A stretch of DNA of 64,000 nucleotides from Arthrobacter cryoconiti (lineage in GTDB: Bacteria > Actinomycetota > Actinomycetes > Actinomycetales > Micrococcaceae): positions 104,800-168,799 of the forward strand of contig NZ_JAJJBU010000023.1 in assembly GCF_020905375.1 (NCBI RefSeq), written 5' to 3'. How positions within the stretch are numbered: position 1 is the first letter of the stretch; each line of letters starts with the position of its first letter. The notes under the pieces are model-generated. The model saw only the letters and a program-made list of their open reading frames with translations, was not told where the DNA came from and searched no databases. Made by a program: the position numbers and the translations under genes. This document shows positions 34,686-44,014 of this stretch, piece after piece.

Positions 34686-35621
34686 GTGAAGGCCATTCGC
34701 TACCACGAGTTCGGCAGTACAGAAGTCCTCCAAGAAGAGGAGGTGCAACGACCCACGCCCGCAGCCGACGAAGTGTTGATACGAGTCGTCGCCACGTCCT
34801 TCAACCCGGTCGATGACCACATCCGACTAGGCGTGCTGGCAGACGCCATCCCCACGCCACTACCGATTACACCTGGTCTCGATGTCGCAGGTACCGTCGA
34901 ACAGCTTGGCGAAAACGTCACCACCTTCCAGGTCGGTGACGCGGTGATCGGCATGTTCCCACTGGACGTGCACGGCGGTGCGGCGGAGTATGCAGTGATT
35001 GCAGCCAATTTCCTGGCCGCGGCGCCGACAACGCTGCCGCTGGTCGATGCTGCCGCGCTGCCTCTCACCGGCCTCGCCGCACGGCAGGCTGCAGTCGAGC
35101 TCGGGCAGGTCGCTAAAGGCCAGACCGTTCTCGTGAACGGCGCGGGTGGCGCCGTTGGCAGTATCGTGGTCCAACTCGCCGCTGACGCTGGTGCCGTAGT
35201 GACCGCCGTCGACGGACCGCAGCACGCAGAGCGGCTTCACGCACAAGGAGCGTCAAGCTTCTATGGGCCACTCGATCTTGATGCAGGCCCGCAAGTAATC
35301 GGCGGACCATTTGACCTGGTTGTGAACCACGTGCGGTTGTCCGCGGAGGACTTAGCCAAGTTGACGGACTTCGTCGCCGATGGCGGGATCGCGGTGAGTT
35401 CCGCCGGAGCGATCCCGAGCAACGAGTCTCGATTTACCCGATCGGCCAACGTGTGGGTTGCCCCGAGCGGCGCGAACTTGGCCGATTTGGTCGCACGCCT
35501 CGACGCTGGCCGCATCGAGCTCAATATCGTCGATCGGCGTCCTCTAGACCAGCTGCGCGCGATTCACTCGGAGGCCGCTGCTGGCAAGCTCGCCGGGAAG
35601 ACCGTCATTACGGTCGGCTAA
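34686..35621 (+). CDS. NADP-dependent quinone oxidoreductase, zinc-independent MDR type
   Basis: 311-residue medium-chain dehydrogenase/reductase: N-terminal MKAIRYHEFG, substrate domain with FNPVDDHIRLG, and a Rossmann fold with the nucleotide loop NGAGGAVGSIVVQLA (about residues 144-160), ending VITVG. It lacks the zinc-binding cysteines, so a quinone or enone reductase (QOR/AOR) is likely. ATG follows AAAGGAG 6-7 bases upstream. It is divergent to the MarR gene, with the two palindromic operators in between, and is followed by a strong hairpin. Typical role: detoxifying quinones or enals; this is inference. Confidence 0.9.
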   Translation: MKAIRYHEFGSTEVLQEEEVQRPTPAADEVLIRVVATSFNPVDDHIRLGVLADAIPTPLPITPGLDVAGTVEQLGENVTTFQVGDAVIGMFPLDVHGGAAEYAVIAANFLAAAPTTLPLVDAAALPLTGLAARQAAVELGQVAKGQTVLVNGAGGAVGSIVVQLAADAGAVVTAVDGPQHAERLHAQGASSFYGPLDLDAGPQVIGGPFDLVVNHVRLSAEDLAKLTDFVADGGIAVSSAGAIPSNESRFTRSANVWVAPSGANLADLVARLDAGRIELNIVDRRPLDQLRAIHSEAAAGKLAGKTVITVG

Positions 35622-35703
35622 CCCGCAAACCGCGGGTTCAGGTGCTCAAAACTGATCGATCACAGTTTCTGCCAAAAATCGTTGAAAACCACACGGCAAA
35701 AAC

Positions 35704-35742
35704 AAATAGCTCGAACCCACGAAACGTGGGTTCGAGCTATTT
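35704..35742 (+). terminator. 18-bp hairpin terminator
   Basis: AAATAGCTCGAACCCACG and its exact complement, with loop AAA. Followed by ATTGTCTTGC. It ends the oxidoreductase transcript; the tRNA gene begins on the other strand 20 bp later, so it may act from both sides. Confidence 0.8.
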
Positions 35743-35761
35743 ATTGTCTTGCACTTTCATT

Positions 35762-35838
35762 TGGTCGGGCTGACAGGATTTGAACCTGCGACCCCCTGAC
35801 CCCCAGTCAGGTGCGCTACCAAGCTGCGCTACAGCCCG
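35762..35838 (-). tRNA. tRNA-Pro (GGG anticodon)
   Basis: The minus-strand sequence folds as a complete cloverleaf: acceptor CGGGCTG/CAGCCCG, D loop TAGCGCAGCTTGGTAGCGC, anticodon stem CCTGA/TCAGG around loop CTGGGGG, T arm GGTTCAAATCC. A CCA end is encoded (35762-35764). The anticodon GGG reads CCC/CCU proline codons. It lies between the accessory segment to its left and the der operon to its right. Confidence 0.97.
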
Positions 35839-35942
35839 AAAGTTCAACGTCCGGAAGGCATCTCCCGTGGCTGAACCACCTGAAAAAGCTTACCTCATAA
35901 AAGAGGTCGTGATGACCATCTAAAGGCTCGCTGTGGGCGGCG

Positions 35943-37499
35943 TTACTTCTTGCGGCTGCGCTTTTCGCGTACGCGCATGCTGACTTCGATCGGGGTTCCC
36001 TCAAAGCCAAAAGTCTCGCGCAAGCGACGGGTGATGAAGCGCCGGTAGCCGGGATCCAAGAAGCCGGTCGTAAACAGAACGAACTTCGGCGGGCGGCTAG
36101 AAGCCTGAGTACCAAAGAGAATACGCGGCTGCTTCCCGCCACGAACAGGGTGGGGATGCTCCGAGACCAGCTCACCCAGGAAAGCGTTGAGGCGACCGGT
36201 TGGGATACGACGGTCCCAGTTCTCAAGAGCCAAGTCCAAGGCGGGCACCAGCTTATCTTTGTGCCATCCAGTTTTTGCGGAAATATTTACTCGAGGAGCC
36301 CAATCCACGTGGGCCAGATCCTGGTCGATTTCCCGCTCCAAGTACTTACGGCGTTCATCGTCAAGGAGGTCCCATTTGTTGAATGCCAGCACAAGTGCAC
36401 GGCCAGACTCCATGGCCAACTGCAAAATGCGCACGTCCTGTTCGCTGAGTACTTCATCCACAGCAATGAGCACTACGGCTACTTCAGCCTTCTCCAGCGC
36501 TGACTGTGTACGCAGTGATGCGTAAAAGTCAGCTCCCTGCGCCATATGCTGACGACGACGAATGCCTGCGGTATCAACGAAACGCCAGGTACGTCCGCCA
36601 AGCTCTACGAGCTCATCAACAGGATCACGCGTAGTGCCAGCTACGTTATCAACCACGACCCTGTCAGTTCCGGCCAGCTTGTTCAACAGTGATGATTTGC
36701 CGACATTGGGCCGCCCGATCAAAGCTATGCGCCGCGGACCGCCGGAGCGCTCCACCCCCGCAACAGCGGAAAACTCGGGAAGCACATCCATGACCCTGTC
36801 CAACATGTCGGCTACGCCGCGGCCGTGCACAGCCGAAACCGGGTAGGGCTCCCCTAGGCCCAAGCCCCACAGCATGGCGTTGTCAGCTTCTTGGACAATG
36901 TCATCTACCTTGTTGCCAACCAAGATGATCGGCTTCTTAGCCTTCCGCAACATCCGCACAATGGCCTCATCGGAAGACGTGATACCAACCATCGCATCTA
37001 CTACTAACAGCACGGCGTCGGCCATTTCCACTGCGATTTCGGCTTGCTCGGCCACCCGCAAATCGATGCCCCGGGCGTTGCTTTCCCAGCCGCCGGTATC
37101 CACCAAAGTGAAGTTGCGTCCATTCCAGTCAGCGGTGTACTGCACACGGTCACGGGTTACACCGGGAGTGTCCTCCACGACAGCCTCACGGCGTCCCAAG
37201 ATGCGGTTAACCAAAGTGGACTTGCCCACGTTGGGACGTCCCACGATGGCAAGCACGGGATCTTGATTCAGCGCCTCCTCGGAGGTGCCGTCGTCGAACC
37301 CGCCGGCGAGGAGCGCGGCGTCTTCGTCATCAAGTTCGTAGCTGCCTAGCCCCGCTAAGAGACCTGCGGCGCGAGCTTCGGCGTCCTCATCAGAGATTTC
37401 CGCTACCCTCTGGGCAACATGGTCAGTACCCGTGGGCACGTAGTCCTCGTGACTAGAATCACCCTGATCGGGGCGCGTGGCAGACGTGGAGTCGCTCAT
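35943..37499 (-). CDS. der: ribosome-assembly GTPase Der (EngA)
   Basis: 518-residue tandem GTPase needed for 50S assembly. Residues 1-80 are an acidic extension usual for actinobacterial Der. G domain 1 begins at about 83 ([18 protein letters not shown]) and G domain 2 at about 257 ([18 protein letters not shown]), ending in a KH-like domain ([21 protein letters not shown]). ATG is 2 bp after the plsC stop. The order parA-scpA-scpB-rsu-tyrA-cmk-plsC-der recurs in actinobacteria. Confidence 0.97.
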   Translation of the reverse strand: MSDSTSATRPDQGDSSHEDYVPTGTDHVAQRVAEISDEDAEARAAGLLAGLGSYELDDEDAALLAGGFDDGTSEEALNQDPVLAIVGRPNVGKSTLVNRILGRREAVVEDTPGVTRDRVQYTADWNGRNFTLVDTGGWESNARGIDLRVAEQAEIAVEMADAVLLVVDAMVGITSSDEAIVRMLRKAKKPIILVGNKVDDIVQEADNAMLWGLGLGEPYPVSAVHGRGVADMLDRVMDVLPEFSAVAGVERSGGPRRIALIGRPNVGKSSLLNKLAGTDRVVVDNVAGTTRDPVDELVELGGRTWRFVDTAGIRRRQHMAQGADFYASLRTQSALEKAEVAVVLIAVDEVLSEQDVRILQLAMESGRALVLAFNKWDLLDDERRKYLEREIDQDLAHVDWAPRVNISAKTGWHKDKLVPALDLALENWDRRIPTGRLNAFLGELVSEHPHPVRGGKQPRILFGTQASSRPPKFVLFTTGFLDPGYRRFITRRLRETFGFEGTPIEVSMRVREKRSRKK

Positions 37500-37501
37500 G
37501 G

Positions 37502-38227
37502 TTACTGTCCTTTATGCTTTGAAGTATGGTGGTCATCCGCAGGTAAATCCTGCCCCGTAATGGCGGCGGCGGCCTCAATGTGGGCTGCCAGCCGAACCCG
37601 GATTTTTTCGGTCGCCCTGTCCATTGAAACACGGCCGCTGACCCCAGGCTCACGCTCAATTTTCACGGCCTCCCCAAAAACCACCTGCAATTGGCGGCGT
37701 GGGCGCGGAATTGTGTCCCGATGTTCGGTGCCAATGCGTGTTCCCAAAATGGCAACAGGAACCACGGTGGCACCCGAGTTTAGTGCCAGCCAAGCAACAC
37801 CGCTGTTCATATTCGCGGCATCGCCCGTTCCGCGAGTACCTTCCGGAAGAATACCCACACAATCTCCGCGTTCCAACACGGCTTTGGCGTGTTGGAGAGC
37901 AGCACGGTCACCTTCACGATTTACCGGAATCTGGCCGGAGGCGAACAGCACACGGCCCAAAAAACCCTTGAACATGTCATGGCGGACCATGACATGCATG
38001 TAACGACTGGCGGCTCCTACCATCACGGGGCCATCAAGGTAGCTGAGGTGATTGGCGGCGAAAATCACCGGACCGGCTGTTGGTATGTTTGTCCGACCCG
38101 TCACCGTGGTGCGGTACACGACGTGGTCAAGAACACGTCCGAGTGGCCTGCTCCAGCGTGTTTTCCACCGTGGCGGTGCCGCTGTAAGTTCCAGCAGGAC
38201 AGGAGTAGATGATCCAGTCTTTGTCAT
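37502..38227 (-). CDS. 1-acylglycerol-3-phosphate acyltransferase, PlsC family
   Basis: 241-residue acyltransferase of phospholipid synthesis. HX4D motif NHLSYLD (His60, Asp65) and EGTR motif PEGTRGTG (Glu129). Unlike the acyltransferase near aroG it lacks the long charged tail. ATG start overlaps the cmk stop by 4 bp. Genes for PlsC-type enzymes between cmk and der are common in actinobacteria. Confidence 0.92.
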   Translation of the reverse strand: MTKTGSSTPVLLELTAAPPRWKTRWSRPLGRVLDHVVYRTTVTGRTNIPTAGPVIFAANHLSYLDGPVMVGAASRYMHVMVRHDMFKGFLGRVLFASGQIPVNREGDRAALQHAKAVLERGDCVGILPEGTRGTGDAANMNSGVAWLALNSGATVVPVAILGTRIGTEHRDTIPRPRRQLQVVFGEAVKIEREPGVSGRVSMDRATEKIRVRLAAHIEAAAAITGQDLPADDHHTSKHKGQ

Positions 38228-38964
38228 GACGACTGGTCCTTACTCACTGCCCGCCGGACGACGTTGAGAACGGCGTCGACAGTTTGCTCAAAATCTAGCT
38301 CGGAGGAGTCCACAGTGAACACGCCGTCCGCGGCCTGTTGAAAATCCACCACCGCGGAGTCTTTGAGATCGCGGGCCAGAACTTGCTCCTCTAGCGCTGC
38401 AGCGCTTAGTGTGCCGCCCAATTGCAGTCCGCGGCGGCGCATCCTGGCTTCTTCACTAGCGGTCAAGATCAGGCGAACCTCCGCTTGCGGCGCCACCACC
38501 GTGGTGATGTCCCGGCCTTCCACCACCATACGATTTCCAGATTCGGCGATGAGAACCTGCTGGCGGCGAACCAGCTCCGCGCGTGCACCCAGATTTGTGG
38601 CCACGGCACTGACAGCTTTGGAAATATCAGGCTCGCGGATGGGACCCGTTACGTTAATCCCGTTTACCTTGACGAAGTCCTTCTCCGGGGTCAGGCTGAG
38701 ATCGATGTTCAGCGAGCGTGCGGCATGTTCGACGGCGGCAGCGTTTGCAAAACTAATCTGGCCGTTGATGCAATGCCACGTCAGGGCACGGTACATAGCG
38801 CCCGTATCCAAAAAGCCCAGACCTAGCCGCTTGGCAACTGCCTTGCTAACACTAGACTTCCCTGAGCCTGAGGGCCCGTCAATGGCCACGACCAAGGTCT
38901 TGCCTTCGCGCAGGCGCTCCACCGAAAAAACCGGTTCGGGGAACGTTACGAACATATCCGTCAC
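38224..38964 (-). CDS. cmk: cytidylate kinase
   Basis: CMP/dCMP kinase. From the GTG start (overlapping the tyrA stop, GTGA, with GGAAGG seven bases before it) the protein has 246 residues and P-loop IDGPSGSGKSS at about residue 28. The characteristic FLDTGAMYRALT and VTGPIREPDIS follow, with EGRDITTVVAPQAEVRLILTAS. An upstream ATG five codons earlier would overlap tyrA further and is less likely. Confidence 0.95.
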   Translation of the reverse strand: MTDMFVTFPEPVFSVERLREGKTLVVAIDGPSGSGKSSVSKAVAKRLGLGFLDTGAMYRALTWHCINGQISFANAAAVEHAARSLNIDLSLTPEKDFVKVNGINVTGPIREPDISKAVSAVATNLGARAELVRRQQVLIAESGNRMVVEGRDITTVVAPQAEVRLILTASEEARMRRRGLQLGGTLSAAALEEQVLARDLKDSAVVDFQQAADGVFTVDSSELDFEQTVDAVLNVVRRAVSKDQSS

Positions 38965-40064
38965 AGAACTACCTTCCAACCACGATCAGTCAAGTCTTCC
39001 ACCAAGGCGGTGCGTTTGGACGGCAGGACGGATAGTTCCACCATCCCCACGGCTACACCAGCCGAGTGGTCCAGTCGTAAGTCTTCCACGTTCACGCCAA
39101 TGTCGCCGATCTCCGTGAGCAACTTTGCAATTTGTCCTGGTTTGTCGTCCACAAGCACCGTCAACCACGAGTACGAGGTTGCAGGTCCGCCATGTTTTCC
39201 CGGAATTCGGCTCTGTCCCGCGTTACCCTCAGCCATCAGTTGTGCCAAGTCTAAGCGGGCGCCAGGCGCCGTAGGCGCGCTCAGCGTGGTGATCAACCGG
39301 TCCAAATCAGTTTGAACGCCGTGCAGGATCTCCAGCAGTCTCGGAGCGTTGGCCCCAAGAATTTGCACCCATAACGTCGGATCGCTTGCGGCGATCCGGG
39401 TCACGTCACGCAAGCCGTTGCCAGCTAGTGAAAGCGCATGCGCTGGCGTTTCCTGAAGACGGCTAGCCACAAGAGAAGACATGACTTGCGGCAAGTGGCT
39501 CACCAGAGCCACGGCGGCGTCGTGTTCCTCCGGAGTGAACCGGAACACCACTGCGCCAAGATCGATGGCCAGCGAATGGGCCACTTTCACGGCGTGGTGC
39601 GAACTTTGATCGGAGGCACACAGCACCCACGGCATTGAGTTGAACAGCTCTGAACGCGCTGCTACCGGTCCGCTGCGTTCGCGCCCGGCCATGGGATGAG
39701 TACCCACATAGCGCGTCAATAGTTCGCTCTTCGCGCCAACTATTGCGGCAAGTTCCGTGGCAATGGCCACTTTGATGCTGGCAATATCAACCACGACGGC
39801 GCACGCGTACGTTTCCAGCGCGTGCGCCACCACGCTTGCGCTCACGTCGGGTGGTGCAGCCACGACCACGAGTTCAGGTTCCAGATCCTCGGCGATCCGC
39901 AACGCACGCCCAGCACCAATATCTACGGCAACTGCCTGGGCTGACGGGGAAGGGTCAGAGAGCACCACATCAATGCCATGGGCCCGCAGCCCCAGACCGA
40001 TGCTGGCTCCAAGCAGTCCACTGCCTAGAACCAGGACCGGGCCGGTCAAATGCGTCGGGTTCAT
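38961..40064 (-). CDS. tyrA: prephenate dehydrogenase
   Basis: Oxidative decarboxylation of prephenate (or arogenate) in tyrosine synthesis. Rossmann motif GSGLLGASIGLGLR at residues 14-27, conserved HPMAGRERSGP and the catalytic FTPEEHDA helix. Residues 290-367 are a C-terminal ACT domain (SYSWLTVLVDDKPGQIAKLL, LEDLTDRGWKVVL), which suggests allosteric control by tyrosine. The gene overlaps cmk by 4 bp and begins 7 bp after the stop of rluB. TyrA location between cmk and the pseudouridine synthase is common in Micrococcaceae. Confidence 0.93.
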   Translation of the reverse strand: MNPTHLTGPVLVLGSGLLGASIGLGLRAHGIDVVLSDPSPSAQAVAVDIGAGRALRIAEDLEPELVVVAAPPDVSASVVAHALETYACAVVVDIASIKVAIATELAAIVGAKSELLTRYVGTHPMAGRERSGPVAARSELFNSMPWVLCASDQSSHHAVKVAHSLAIDLGAVVFRFTPEEHDAAVALVSHLPQVMSSLVASRLQETPAHALSLAGNGLRDVTRIAASDPTLWVQILGANAPRLLEILHGVQTDLDRLITTLSAPTAPGARLDLAQLMAEGNAGQSRIPGKHGGPATSYSWLTVLVDDKPGQIAKLLTEIGDIGVNVEDLRLDHSAGVAVGMVELSVLPSKRTALVEDLTDRGWKVVL

Positions 40065-40071
40065 CCGCGTC

Positions 40072-41286
40072 CTACATCCCCACTTCGGCCAGCAAATGAC
40101 CTACTTCGTGGCGGCCCAGGATACGAACGCTGCCTTGGCGCTGGTCGCCCAAAGCAAGAGGACCGAATTTCACACGGACCAGACGCTCCACTGGGTAACC
40201 GACCGCGTCAAACATACGGCGCACGATCCGGTTCTTACCCGAGTGCAAAATGACCTCAGCAAGGACGTGGCCGGGTGTCGAATCGACCAGACGGAAGGAG
40301 TCAACCTTGGCCCAGCCGTCTTCCAGTTCCACACCATCTTTTAGCTGGGCTCCGACGCCCTGGGCCATGGGACCGCGCACCTGTGCCAAATACGTCTTTT
40401 GTACGCCGTATTTGGGGTGGCTGAGGCGGTTGGAGAGCTCGCCGTCGTTGGTCAGGAGCAACAAGCCCTCAGTGTTGTTGTCGAGTCGACCAACGTGGAA
40501 CAGGCGTTCGCGAGTCTGTCGCTTCTTGAGGAAGTCACTGATGCAAGGGCGCCCTTCCGGGTCCTCCATAGTGGAGACAACACCTTTGGGTTTGTTGAAG
40601 ATCATGTAGACCATGGATTCGTTGGTCTGAATGGTCATGCCATCCACCGCAATGTCGGTAGTTTCCGGATCCACACGAAGGCCCAGCTGCGTCACAGTTA
40701 CGCCGTCGACCTGGACGCGACCTTCTAAAATCATGTCCTCACACAAGCGACGCGAAGCAACGCCAGCCATCGCCATGACTTTTTGCAGGCGCACGCCGTG
40801 TGCATTGTGAATATCGACATCGTCGCTGGTCACTTGGGGGCGACGGTTCTGCTCAGTGGGACGGTTCTTTACCGGTCCAAGATTGCGTCCATACTGATCG
40901 TTCTTGAACGGGCGGGCGCCTGTCTGAGAGGGCTTGCGCGTTCCGCTCCCACTACCTGCCCGGGCGGCGGCACGTGCGCCGAACCTGGTGGCACCAGAAG
41001 TTGCCGAATCCGACTTGGGGTATCCGGGCTTAGACGCGCCGGCACCCTTGTAACCACTGGATTTGGGTGCGCCGGCACCCTTATAACCATCCGATTTGTA
41101 TCCATCGGACTTGGGTGCGCCGGCACCCTTATAACCATCGGATTTGTATCCACCGGACTTGGGTGCGCCGGCACCCTTGTAACCACCGGATTTTGGGGCG
41201 CCAGACCTAGGAGCGCCTGAGCGGGCGTTTCCTCCGCGCGGCTGATTCTGTCCGGAAGAGCTTCCGGAACGGGGCGACGGTGTCAT
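40072..41286 (-). CDS. 23S rRNA pseudouridine synthase RluB-like, with repetitive N-terminal tail
   Basis: 404 residues. The first ~165 form a basic low-complexity tail with tandem Gly/Lys/Ser/Tyr repeats (AGAPKSxGYKxDGYK, see separate feature). The S4 RNA-binding domain is at 166-213 (VRLQKVMAMAGVASRRLCEDMI) and the RsuA/RluB/E/F catalytic domain follows, with the catalytic Asp in HVGRLDNNTEGLLLL (Asp269) and SGKNRIVRRMFDAVGYPV. It modifies a uridine in 23S (or 16S) rRNA. It sits between scpB and tyrA, 88 bp after scpB stops. RluB versus RsuA/RluE cannot be decided from motifs alone. Confidence 0.9.
   Translation of the reverse strand: MTPSPRSGSSSGQNQPRGGNARSGAPRSGAPKSGGYKGAGAPKSGGYKSDGYKGAGAPKSDGYKSDGYKGAGAPKSSGYKGAGASKPGYPKSDSATSGATRFGARAAARAGSGSGTRKPSQTGARPFKNDQYGRNLGPVKNRPTEQNRRPQVTSDDVDIHNAHGVRLQKVMAMAGVASRRLCEDMILEGRVQVDGVTVTQLGLRVDPETTDIAVDGMTIQTNESMVYMIFNKPKGVVSTMEDPEGRPCISDFLKKRQTRERLFHVGRLDNNTEGLLLLTNDGELSNRLSHPKYGVQKTYLAQVRGPMAQGVGAQLKDGVELEDGWAKVDSFRLVDSTPGHVLAEVILHSGKNRIVRRMFDAVGYPVERLVRVKFGPLALGDQRQGSVRILGRHEVGHLLAEVGM
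41023..41202 (-). repeat. tandem repeat coding for GYKGAGAPKS-type unit
   Basis: The coding DNA of the pseudouridine synthase tail is an imperfect tandem repeat (units like GAPKSGGYKGA and GAPKSDGYKSDGYKGA). It codes for residues 29-88 with Tyr every 4-10 residues. Likely to vary in copy number between strains. Confidence 0.7.
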
Positions 41287-41375
41287 TGGATTGTCCTTAA
41301 TGCTAAAAAGTTGGTGCGGAAAAGTAAGCGGGGTCCTGAAGTTTTCAGGGATGCAGCGGGTGGGGCACGGGATAC

Positions 41376-41972
41376 TCAGAGTTGGGCATCATCAAAATCG
41401 TGAAGGTTTTCCAAACCTGGCAAATGTTGTGCAATTTGCGGCAAATCTTCCACGCTCCCAATCCCCAACCGTTCCAAAAAGTACGCTGTGGTGCGGTACA
41501 GGAATGCCCCTGACACTGGATCAGTGCCCACTTCCTCAATCAGGCCGCGCTGTGCCAGCGTCCTCACTACCGAGTCCACGTTCACACCACGGATGGCAGA
41601 AACCCGGGCCCGCGAGACAGGCTGACGGTAAGCAATCACCGCCAAGGTCTCCAAGGCCGCCTGCGTGAGCCGGGCCGTTTGGCCGTCCACAACAAACTGT
41701 GACACGATCCCGGCATAGGCGGGGCGTGAATAGAACCGCCATCCTCCGGCAAGTTCCCGAAGTTCAAAGCCGCGCACCGGTACAGTGTCACCGGTTCTAG
41801 TATAGCCGTCGTACTCCCGTGCCAGTTCGTGGAGTGCGTCACGTACCAAGGCGGCGGGAAGACCCACTACCGCGGCGAGCGATTCCTCGGAGACAGGCTC
41901 CTCCACTACCATCAGCACAGCTTCCAACGCCGCATGGACGACGTTGGACTCGGAGCCGTTACTTTCATTCAT
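41376..41972 (-). CDS. scpB: chromosome segregation and condensation protein ScpB
   Basis: 198-residue kleisin partner with two winged-helix domains, binding ScpA and Smc. Conserved blocks: LVVEEPVSEESLAAVVGLP, GWRFYSRPAYAGIV, LTQAALETLAVIAYRQPVSRARVSAIRGVNVDSVVRTLAQRGLIEEVG. ATG start overlaps the scpA stop by 4 bp (ATGA). The C-terminus is acidic (RLGIGSVEDLPQIAQHL). Part of parA-scpA-scpB. Confidence 0.96.
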   Translation of the reverse strand: MNESNGSESNVVHAALEAVLMVVEEPVSEESLAAVVGLPAALVRDALHELAREYDGYTRTGDTVPVRGFELRELAGGWRFYSRPAYAGIVSQFVVDGQTARLTQAALETLAVIAYRQPVSRARVSAIRGVNVDSVVRTLAQRGLIEEVGTDPVSGAFLYRTTAYFLERLGIGSVEDLPQIAQHLPGLENLHDFDDAQL

Positions 41973-42949
41973 GGGGCCACCTCCGCGGCGTCATCTTGGT
42001 TGAGCTCTTCATCAAAGTCACTCTCGCCTAAAGCCGTGGACCGCACCCCAGCACTCCAATGCACCAACAACTCCCCCAAGGGGCTGGCTTGGTCAAAAGC
42101 CACAACGGTATCGCGAAACAACTCCAAGAGGGCCAGGAAGCGCGCGATCACTTCCGTCGAGTCTTTGGCACCGGTGCATAGCATCCGAAAAGACAAGGGT
42201 GTGCCGTTCCAGCTGGCCGCATTTGGATCACTGGGGGCTGGCATACCAAAGGTCAGCATGGCTGTGATGATCGCGGCTTGTTCGCGCACGCTGACGGGCT
42301 GCGAGTGCAAGTGCGCAAGTCCCACTAGCGTGGGTGGTGAATCCTTAGGCGCCAATGCAGTACTAGCCAGTTCGGCGAATTGCTCCGGGGTGTGGCGCCA
42401 TACGAGTTCTGGGAGGAGCGCAGCGAAGTGCGGTTCCAAGCTCACCAACCGGGGGAACCGCTGAGCTTGGCGTTCGAGTTCACTCCCGAGCAAACCAGCT
42501 ACTTCCTTGAACGCCTTGTATTGCAAAAGTCGTGCAAACAAAAGGTCGCGCGCTTCCAAAAGCGCTAGATCGTCGTCGTTCTCCACTTCACCGGCTGGAA
42601 GCAGACGGGCCGCCTTCAAATCCAGCAAGGTGGCGGCGAGAACCAAAAACTCACTCGCTTCATCCAGCGCCCACGGTCCGCCAAGATCGGTAAGCGCTTT
42701 CAAATACGCGATGAACTCGTCGGTGACCGTGGCAATGGCCACATCCGTGATATCGAGCTCATGCTTGGAAATCAGCCCCAGCAGTAGGTCAAAGGGTCCA
42801 GTGAAGTTCTCCAACCGCACTTCAAACCGCCCCTTGCCAGCTGCTACGAGGGGCTCATCTAGTTTCAGCTCCAGGAGAGTGCCAGGTTCTGCCGCGATCC
42901 CCGCGGCAGCAGTCGACGTAAGCGATTTAGGGTGCGCCGCCACGGGCAA
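41969..42949 (-). CDS. scpA: segregation and condensation protein ScpA (kleisin)
   Basis: 326-residue kleisin bridging Smc heads with ScpB. N-terminal Smc-binding part FEVRLENFTGPFDLLLGLISKHELDITDVAIATVTDEFIAYL is clear; a charged central part and a C-terminal winged helix follow. It overlaps parA by 23 bp; the likely start is TTG (or the GTG two codons on) inside the end of parA. The gene order is the actinobacterial standard. Confidence 0.95.
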   Translation of the reverse strand: MPVAAHPKSLTSTAAAGIAAEPGTLLELKLDEPLVAAGKGRFEVRLENFTGPFDLLLGLISKHELDITDVAIATVTDEFIAYLKALTDLGGPWALDEASEFLVLAATLLDLKAARLLPAGEVENDDDLALLEARDLLFARLLQYKAFKEVAGLLGSELERQAQRFPRLVSLEPHFAALLPELVWRHTPEQFAELASTALAPKDSPPTLVGLAHLHSQPVSVREQAAIITAMLTFGMPAPSDPNAASWNGTPLSFRMLCTGAKDSTEVIARFLALLELFRDTVVAFDQASPLGELLVHWSAGVRSTALGESDFDEELNQDDAAEVAP

Positions 42950-43820
42950 TCAGCTCTTTGGCCAGACGGCGGTATGAGTCGGCGCCGGGGTGATTGGCAG
43001 CGTAGGTGGTGATGGGTTCTGCCGCCACTGAGGCATCGGCAAATTTGATGGTGCGCTTTATGACGGTTTCAAAGACTTTGTCGCCAAATGCTTCCATGAG
43101 ACGTGCCAGCACTTCACGGGCATGAAGTGTGCGGGCGTCATACATGGTTGCCAGAACACCGTCCACCTGTAAACCAGGATTTAGCCGGTCCTGAACCTTG
43201 TCAATGGTCTCAACCAGTAGAGCTACGGCGCGCAACGCGAAGAACTCGCAGATCAGCGGGATGATGACACCGTGCGCGGCTGTTAGCGCATTGACTGTCA
43301 GCAGACCGAGGGAGGGCTGGCAGTCGATCAGAACGACGTCGTAATCGTCTTCAACCTTCCGCAACGCACTAGCCAAAACCTGCTCGCGAGCTACCTCGTT
43401 GACCAGTTGCACCTCTGCAGCGGAGAGATCAATGTTTGCCGGGAGGATATCGATATTTTCAATCTCGGTGTGCAAGATGGCATCACGGATATCCACTTTT
43501 CGGTCCATAAGTACGTTGTAGACGGTGATGTCGAGTTCGTGCGGGTTAGTGCCCAAACCTGCTGAGAGGGCGCCCTGCGGGTCAAAATCCACCAGCAAAA
43601 CCCTGCGGCCAGCTTCAGCAAGCGCGGCGCCGAGATTGATGGCCGACGTCGTTTTACCCACGCCGCCTTTTTGGTTCACCATGGCGATAATGCGGGCTGG
43701 ACCGTGCGTGAGAAGTACGGGAGGTTCCGGGAAATCGGTCAGAGGCCGGCCCGTGGGACCCATGACGGCGTCATCGACGTCCACGCCTTCAAGGGTTGTT
43801 GAACCCTGATCGTTGCTCAC
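42927..43820 (-). CDS. ParA family ATPase beside scpA (Rv1708-like)
   Basis: 297 residues. Acidic N-terminus, then VNQKGGVGKTTSAINLGAAL (deviant Walker A at 51-58), LLVDFDPQGALSAGLG, VVLIDCQPSLGLLTVNAL and IPLICEFFALRAVALL. The chromosome-partition ParA homologue conserved directly upstream of scpA in actinobacteria (Rv1708). No ParB-type gene follows. It shares only the ATPase core with the other ParA and the EspI-like protein in this window. Confidence 0.93.
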   Translation of the reverse strand: MSNDQGSTTLEGVDVDDAVMGPTGRPLTDFPEPPVLLTHGPARIIAMVNQKGGVGKTTSAINLGAALAEAGRRVLLVDFDPQGALSAGLGTNPHELDITVYNVLMDRKVDIRDAILHTEIENIDILPANIDLSAAEVQLVNEVAREQVLASALRKVEDDYDVVLIDCQPSLGLLTVNALTAAHGVIIPLICEFFALRAVALLVETIDKVQDRLNPGLQVDGVLATMYDARTLHAREVLARLMEAFGDKVFETVIKRTIKFADASVAAEPITTYAANHPGADSYRRLAKELIARGGAP

Positions 43821-44014
43821 CTGTCAGTCCACTCTTTCGCTGCTTTGTTGAAATTTCTCTGGCTATCCGCCCTGGCATTTTTCACGTGCCGCCATCATTG
43901 TCTTACGTTACCGGTTGAATGGGGCATGTTTTGGACATTTGCACGCCAAGGATTTTGAGCCTTGAGCTTCAACCTGAAGATGAATGTTTGCATCCGCGCA
44001 TATACTTCGAAGCG

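Noticed and set aside
35762..35838. att-site duplicate of tRNA-Pro 3' end in the 25-35 kb accessory segment
   Set aside because: Looked for a copy of the tRNA 3' sequence to the left and found none by eye.
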